DNA of 64,000 nucleotides. Source: Rhodoblastus sp963828185. Lineage in GTDB: Bacteria; Pseudomonadota; Alphaproteobacteria; Rhizobiales; Beijerinckiaceae. The notes below the pieces were generated by a model. The model was not told where the DNA came from, searched no databases, and saw only the letters and a program-made list of their open reading frames with translations. Positions 60,268 through 64,000 of this stretch are shown here, one piece after another. The DNA lies in NCBI GenBank assembly GCA_963828185.1, contig CAWHDV010000008.1:128034-192033 (forward strand), read 5' to 3'. The translations under genes and the position numbers were made by a program. Every line of letters starts with the position of its first letter. Within the stretch, counting starts at the first letter, position 1.

Positions 60268-60807
60268 ATGACTTACATTGACCTTGGATGCGGCGGCGGC
60301 TCAAAGGGCGCGATCAGCGCGGCGCGTGGACGGGCGGCGGCTTCGATCTGCGCCTGCGAGCGGTCGGTCCTCGACGCGCTCAATGAAATCGCCAATCTTT
60401 CCCGCGGCGAAGATCTTCACGCGGATTGCGGCGCCGACTCGTCGTTCTCGAACGCGACAGCCGAGCGACTTGAATTGTTCCTGGCCGCGGCGAACGATTT
60501 GGTCGCGGTCCTCAAGAATGAACCCGGGCGACGGCCAGTGGTGAAATTGAATGTTGGTCGCGCGCCTGTGGATGCGGAACTGAAGGCGCGGATCAGCAAA
60601 CTTACGGAGCGCCAGAAGCATGTCTTGCGGCTGGTGTTACAGGGTTTGCAAAACAAGGCCATCGCGTTCCAGTTGAACATCACCGAGACGACAGTGAAAG
60701 CGCATGTCGGGACGATGCTAAAAAAAATGGGCGTGTACAGTCGTGCGCGGGCTATCGCCCTTTGCGCCAATGTCGATTGGGAAGAAATCGTCGCGCTGGG
60801 CGATTGA
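60268..60807 (+). CDS. LuxR-type helix-turn-helix transcriptional regulator
   Basis: A 179-residue protein. The last 65 residues form a LuxR/FixJ-type HTH: ISKLTERQKHVLRLVLQGLQ, NKAIAFQLNITETTVKAHVG, TMLKKMGVYSRARAIALC. The N-terminal 110 residues are helical and contain no receiver aspartate motif, so it is not a classical two-component regulator. ATG at 60268 follows a weak AAAGG. It converges with a receiver gene at 60837, 29 bases away. Confidence 0.87.
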   Translation: MTYIDLGCGGGSKGAISAARGRAAASICACERSVLDALNEIANLSRGEDLHADCGADSSFSNATAERLELFLAAANDLVAVLKNEPGRRPVVKLNVGRAPVDAELKARISKLTERQKHVLRLVLQGLQNKAIAFQLNITETTVKAHVGTMLKKMGVYSRARAIALCANVDWEEIVALGD

Positions 60808-60836
60808 AGGCGTCAGCCTGCGCGCCGCGGCAAATT

Positions 60837-61223
60837 TCACTCCGCCGCCCAGGCTCGCATTTCCGGCGACGTGGCCCTGGAAATGGAATCGAACAAGCCT
60901 TCAGCGGAGAACGGCTTGGCGAGATAGTCGCGCGCGCCGAGTGCGAAAGACGCGGACCGGAAAGCGTCGTCGCCCCGTCCTGTCATGACGATGACCGGGC
61001 AGTCGGGAGCAAGCTTCGCAACCTCGGCCAGAAGGTCGAGACCGCTGCGGCCGCCGGGCATTTCGACATCGGTCAGAATGCAATCAATCCGCATAGACGC
61101 CCTGTGTTGGAAGAATTCGGAAGCCGAGGAAAAGCATTTTGCCTCGTAGCCTTCGGTCTCAAGCAACATTTCTATGGCGTTGCGCGTAATGGCGTCGTCG
61201 TCGATCACACAGATAGCGCCCAT
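60837..61223 (-). CDS. Stand-alone response regulator receiver (FixJ/NtrC-like)
   Basis: A 128-residue CheY-like protein: ICVIDDDAITRNAIEMLLET, phospho-acceptor Asp in CILTDVEMPGGRSGLDLLAE, Thr in VIVMTGRGDD, Lys in YLAKPFSAEGL. The TDVEMPG...SGLDLL pattern is like the receivers of FixJ, but no HTH follows; the separate LuxR-type HTH protein lies convergently next door. That could be a split arrangement, though I infer this only from position. Confidence 0.9.
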   Translation of the reverse strand: MGAICVIDDDAITRNAIEMLLETEGYEAKCFSSASEFFQHRASMRIDCILTDVEMPGGRSGLDLLAEVAKLAPDCPVIVMTGRGDDAFRSASFALGARDYLAKPFSAEGLFDSISRATSPEMRAWAAE

Positions 61224-61927
61224 ATCGATCCTCCCTGCGGACTCAAGACGTCAGGCTGCATGGACAATAGTTGAGGCGCCAGGTGGTTAACGGTCAATTA
61301 ACGTACGGTGTCTATCCACATAAATCGTGCAGCAAAGCAAATCAGTCACAAATAAAACCGCGTCCTGAATCAAGGAGATAAAGCAGAATCGTAGCAATCG
61401 ACTTCAGCGATCACATGATATTGAACGCAGGATGCGGCAATAGGCCTGGGCCGGTTTTTGTTTGCGGCGAACAGCTCAGCTAAAGATAAATTGCGCTCAA
61501 GTCTATGCTTGGCGCGAGCGCTCGAAGAGGCATTGCGGCGCCGGGTAAGTCGTTGCCGCCCTTTTGCCACTCCCGGTGGAACATTGCAAAAACCTTGGTT
61601 CCTCGCTGCGACAGACATTGCGTGAACGCGCAAATGTTCCCTCGCCAAGCTCCTGACACGATCATCGACCTCTGCGGGCGTCGATTCAGCAAGCGTCATG
61701 CGATTGGCGCGGAAAACGGACAAGCGGGGGCTGGAAGGGGAATTCGTGGGGAGCGGTTTGCGTGGGCTGATCGCTGCTTAGCACGCCGAGCGACGGCGTT
61801 GATCAGCAACCGCCGAACCTTCGTCGTTCTTTATATTTCGCCAGGGAACATCCGAGCGATCCAGTGGTTTGCACAGCCGTGGCCGTTCGCTCCGCTGCGG
61901 CGATTATCGGGAATTGTGGGGGGCCTG
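61224..61927. other. Intergenic stretch upstream of the receiver gene at 61928
   Basis: About 700 bases. The frame of the downstream receiver is open through 61505-61927, but its translation (Arg/Ala/Pro-rich, no domain) does not look like protein. Around 61280-61420 the sequence is AT-rich and probably carries the promoter of the leftward receiver gene. No RNA gene or repeat recognised. Confidence 0.4.
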
Positions 61928-62323
61928 ATGGGCTATTCGCTGTTGAGCCGGCGCGTCTTGGTGGTTGAGGACGACATCATGTTGAATGAGGTCTTCTGCT
62001 ACATGCTGCAGGACGAGGGAGCTGAGATTGTCGGGTCGCCGATTTCCGCGCAAGGAGCGCTGAAAATTATTGCGTCGGGCCTGCCAATTGATGCGGCGCT
62101 GCTGGACGTTAAGCTGCATGGCGAAAAAATTGATCGCGTGGCTGGCGCGCTCGCCCAACGCGGAATTCCATTCGTGTTCGTGACGGCGACTGCGCTTAAA
62201 TCGCTGCGGCGGCGCTATCCGCTCATTCCGCTTTGTCTCAAGCCGTGTGAAATGGACACGTTGCGCGAAGCGCTGCTTGCGGCCATTTGCACAGGCCAGC
62301 GGAGCGAGCCGTTGCGCCCGTAG
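61928..62323 (+). CDS. Stand-alone response regulator receiver
   Basis: A 131-residue receiver: RRVLVVEDDIMLNEVFCYML, phospho-acceptor Asp in DAALLDVKLHGEKIDRVAGA, Thr in FVFVTATALK, Lys in LCLKPCEMDTL. The usual KPF/KPY after the lysine is KPC here. I chose ATG at 61928, which follows a GGGGGG stretch and starts the conserved fold within ten residues. It is the fifth orphan receiver of this region if the one fused to the kinase at 51545 is counted. Confidence 0.87.
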   Translation: MGYSLLSRRVLVVEDDIMLNEVFCYMLQDEGAEIVGSPISAQGALKIIASGLPIDAALLDVKLHGEKIDRVAGALAQRGIPFVFVTATALKSLRRRYPLIPLCLKPCEMDTLREALLAAICTGQRSEPLRP

Positions 62324-62827
62324 CGCAGTGGCGACGGCAAATTCAAAAACCTGTTGATAGGCAGTGAAATTGGCTGGCTTCGTCGCGGTTGGGCGGTAGA
62401 GTCGAAACAAGCCCGCGCAACGCCTGTCGCCCCCCGATCCGGCGCCGCGCGGGTTAGTCGAGATTTTGTGTGTGTAGCGTCTTGGCCCCGGCAGCAGTTT
62501 GCTTCCGAGTTTTTTTTATTGGGCCTCTCCGCCGCCCGGCCCCCCGAACGAGACGGCGGTTTCGCTATGACGCGACCTCTGCGGGCCGAGTTCATGGCGC
62601 TTAGATAATCTCAATCCGCTTGCCGAGTCTGTAGCCATCGGGACACAGTCGTGGGGGAACGTGAAGGGATGCGGTGGTTCGAGACATCGATGAGGAAAGG
62701 CGCGCCCAGGGGGCGGTTCACCGCGCCATCCGGAGTTTTCGGACGAAAGCGCGTCGTCCGGACGCGGCGCCATGCGCAAGGAACAACCTGAAGCCCAATC
62801 CGGACGCGCCATTCTCAGGCAGGCCGG
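62324..62827. other. Intergenic stretch between receiver and EH-like gene
   Basis: About 500 bases without a supportable gene. A T-run (about 62510-62518) followed by CCGCC...GGCGG arms (about 62530-62560) could be part of a transcript end, but the order of stem and T-run is wrong for an intrinsic terminator on the + strand. I saw no tRNA that would mark an integration site. Confidence 0.35.
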
Positions 62828-64000
62828 CTATGCCGGTTCCAGTATCCCCGTGTGCTCGGTGACGAGTTCGGCGAATTTTTGGGGCCACGCGTCAGGCGGC
62901 AAATGGCTGAGAAACAATTCGCATTTGGAGCGCAAAAGACTGCCGTCATAAGTGTTTTGGTTGAACGTCGGCGCGTTGGCGCGTCCCTCTGGCCAAAACA
63001 TTGTTTGGGCGAGATTGTTCAATTCGACGACGATCAGTCGTGGCCCGTTTCAGTTGAATTTCAAGGAGCAAGCCGCAGTGATCGCTGAGATAGGTGGTGA
63101 GCGCGCCGCAGGGCTGGCCCAGCACGGTCGCCGCCTGCTGCGCCTTGCGCGCGCCGATGAGCCGCGCTCGCCTCACGTGAGGAAGATAGCCGCGCCAGAA
63201 AAAATTGCGTTTTTGCAGTGAGGCCGGGTCGTCGGTCTGCAGTTCCGCGACGATGCAAAAGGACGTGGCGAGCGTGGGCTCCACCAGCCATTCTCGACTT
63301 GCGCGAGTAGATCCTCCGGTATGTCGCGCCAATCGGCGAGATCGGCCCGGGGGTCGCCAGCGACCCGGAAAAAGGGTAAAACGCGCGGCGACGGCCTTCC
63401 GCGCTGGCCTGCGCGACGGCCCAGGCCACGACGCCGGAGATCGTGGCGAGCTTGGCGTCGACGCGCAGGGATTGCGGCCGCGCGCCCATGAGACCGCGCG
63501 GCCCCAGCAAATCCAACAGGGTTTCGGCGACAATCCAGGCGTCGGCGTCGATCCGTTGCGAGGAGGCGCGCGCAAAGGCGCGCGGAACCGCGACCAGAAG
63601 CCGGTCGCCTGAAGCAGGATTTTGACGTGAAGGTTTCGCTCGGCTTGCTCGATAAAGGACATGTCGCCCGAGGCCAATGCCGCGCCCGCCTTTTCCGCCG
63701 ATGACGGCCCGTCGAACAAGGCCCAGCGCCGGGCGAAATCGCCAAACCGTCCCCAGAGCAGATCCTGCCGCGCCGCGACCCAAGCGCAGACCAGCGCCGT
63801 GCTGGGATGGCGGGGATTGAAATGGCGCAGCAGGGCGGCGCAAACACGCGTTTCGGCGATGCGCGGCTTCCATTCGGCCTCGGCCCACGCCAGCCAGGTT
63901 TCGACATCTCGGGGCTGCGCGATCCAGGGGCCGCGCCGCCGCCACAGCAAGTCGATGTTGGCCTTCATCTCGCGCTCGTCCAAAATGGACAAGTCGCCGT
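62828..64000 (-). pseudogene. Possible EH-signature (Zorya ZorC-like) protein, multiply frameshifted, 5' end outside window
   Basis: Five successive frame segments read as one protein of about 390 residues: IDLLWRRRGPWIAQPRDVET to KILLQATGF; then AVPRAFARASSQRIDADAWI to AFYPF; then VAGDPRADLADWRDIPEDLL to VENGW; then VEPTLATSFCIVAELQTDDP to LEIQL; and finally NGPRLIVVELNNLAQTMFWP to TEHTGILEPA. Three one-base losses (about 63598, 63371, 63285) and one gain (about 63049) join them. The helical N-terminus with WxxxxxRWALFDGPSS, the late VVEL glutamate and the HLPPDAWPQKFAEL end recall the EH_signature domain of Zorya ZorC. I hold this loosely. The frame is open to the right edge. Confidence 0.45.

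Noticed and set aside
61505..61927. N-terminal extension of the receiver at 61928
   Set aside because: The 141 upstream codons encode unpatterned Arg/Ala-rich sequence; the receiver fold begins within ten residues of ATG 61928, which has a purine-rich site upstream.
62500..62570. An intrinsic terminator or tRNA-like attachment site
   Set aside because: The T-run precedes rather than follows the stem arms, and no cloverleaf could be drawn.
63205..63612. A 135-codon + strand frame at the right edge
   Set aside because: Antisense to the EH-like gene, without a start signal or recognisable domain.

Overview
The window reads as chromosomal DNA of a GC-rich alphaproteobacterium, most likely order Hyphomicrobiales (Rhizobiales). 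The support is indirect: HisKA_2-type PAS kinases with stand-alone receivers, a phasin, KaiB-type genes, a valine-degradation operon with methylmalonate-semialdehyde dehydrogenase, and a dense respiratory gene set. A methylotroph or Beijerinckiaceae-like host is a guess. I saw no rRNA, tRNA or CRISPR array.

Layout. 1-561: 5' part of a transglutaminase-like gene. 1192-5064: emrAB-type efflux pump with a divergent TetR regulator and two palindromes between them. 5051-10453: valine/isobutyrate catabolism (mmsA, acyl-CoA dehydrogenase, 3-hydroxyisobutyryl-CoA hydrolase, mmsB, enoyl-CoA hydratase), with a divergent LysR gene at 10615. 11642-15641: cyoABCD quinol oxidase. 15670-20155: an Lhr-type helicase split by two frameshifts. 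20241-25770: a beta-propeller protein, an oxidoreductase, a GreA/B-like factor, an MFS transporter and a universal stress protein. 25811-33168: a six-gene complex I / hydrogenase-4-like membrane operon whose large subunit has lost the nickel cysteines. 33802-45966: a twelve-gene operon for alternative complex III (actABCDEF) plus a caa3-type cytochrome c oxidase. 46182-47546: NDH-2. 47695-62323: mainly signalling genes (kinases, five stand-alone receivers, KaiB-like genes, a LuxR-type regulator, a phasin) with an IS21-family insertion at 55633-58292. 62828-64000: a multiply frameshifted gene, possibly of the EH-signature (Zorya ZorC-like) family, running off the right edge.

Together these genes give a branched respiratory chain. 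Electrons enter the quinone pool through NDH-2 and acyl-CoA oxidation, and possibly through the hydrogenase-related complex. They leave through the cyo quinol oxidase or through ACIII to cytochrome c oxidase.

A striking feature is the number of single-base indels in otherwise well-conserved genes (mmsB, lhr twice, beta-propeller gene, hyfI-like, hyfF-like, actC, actF, EH-like gene four times). Many fall in short homopolymers, so sequencing or assembly error is as likely as decay. Other lesions cannot be explained that way: the internal deletion in the first kaiB, the histidine-kinase remnant near 33.7 kb, and the small gene split by the IS.
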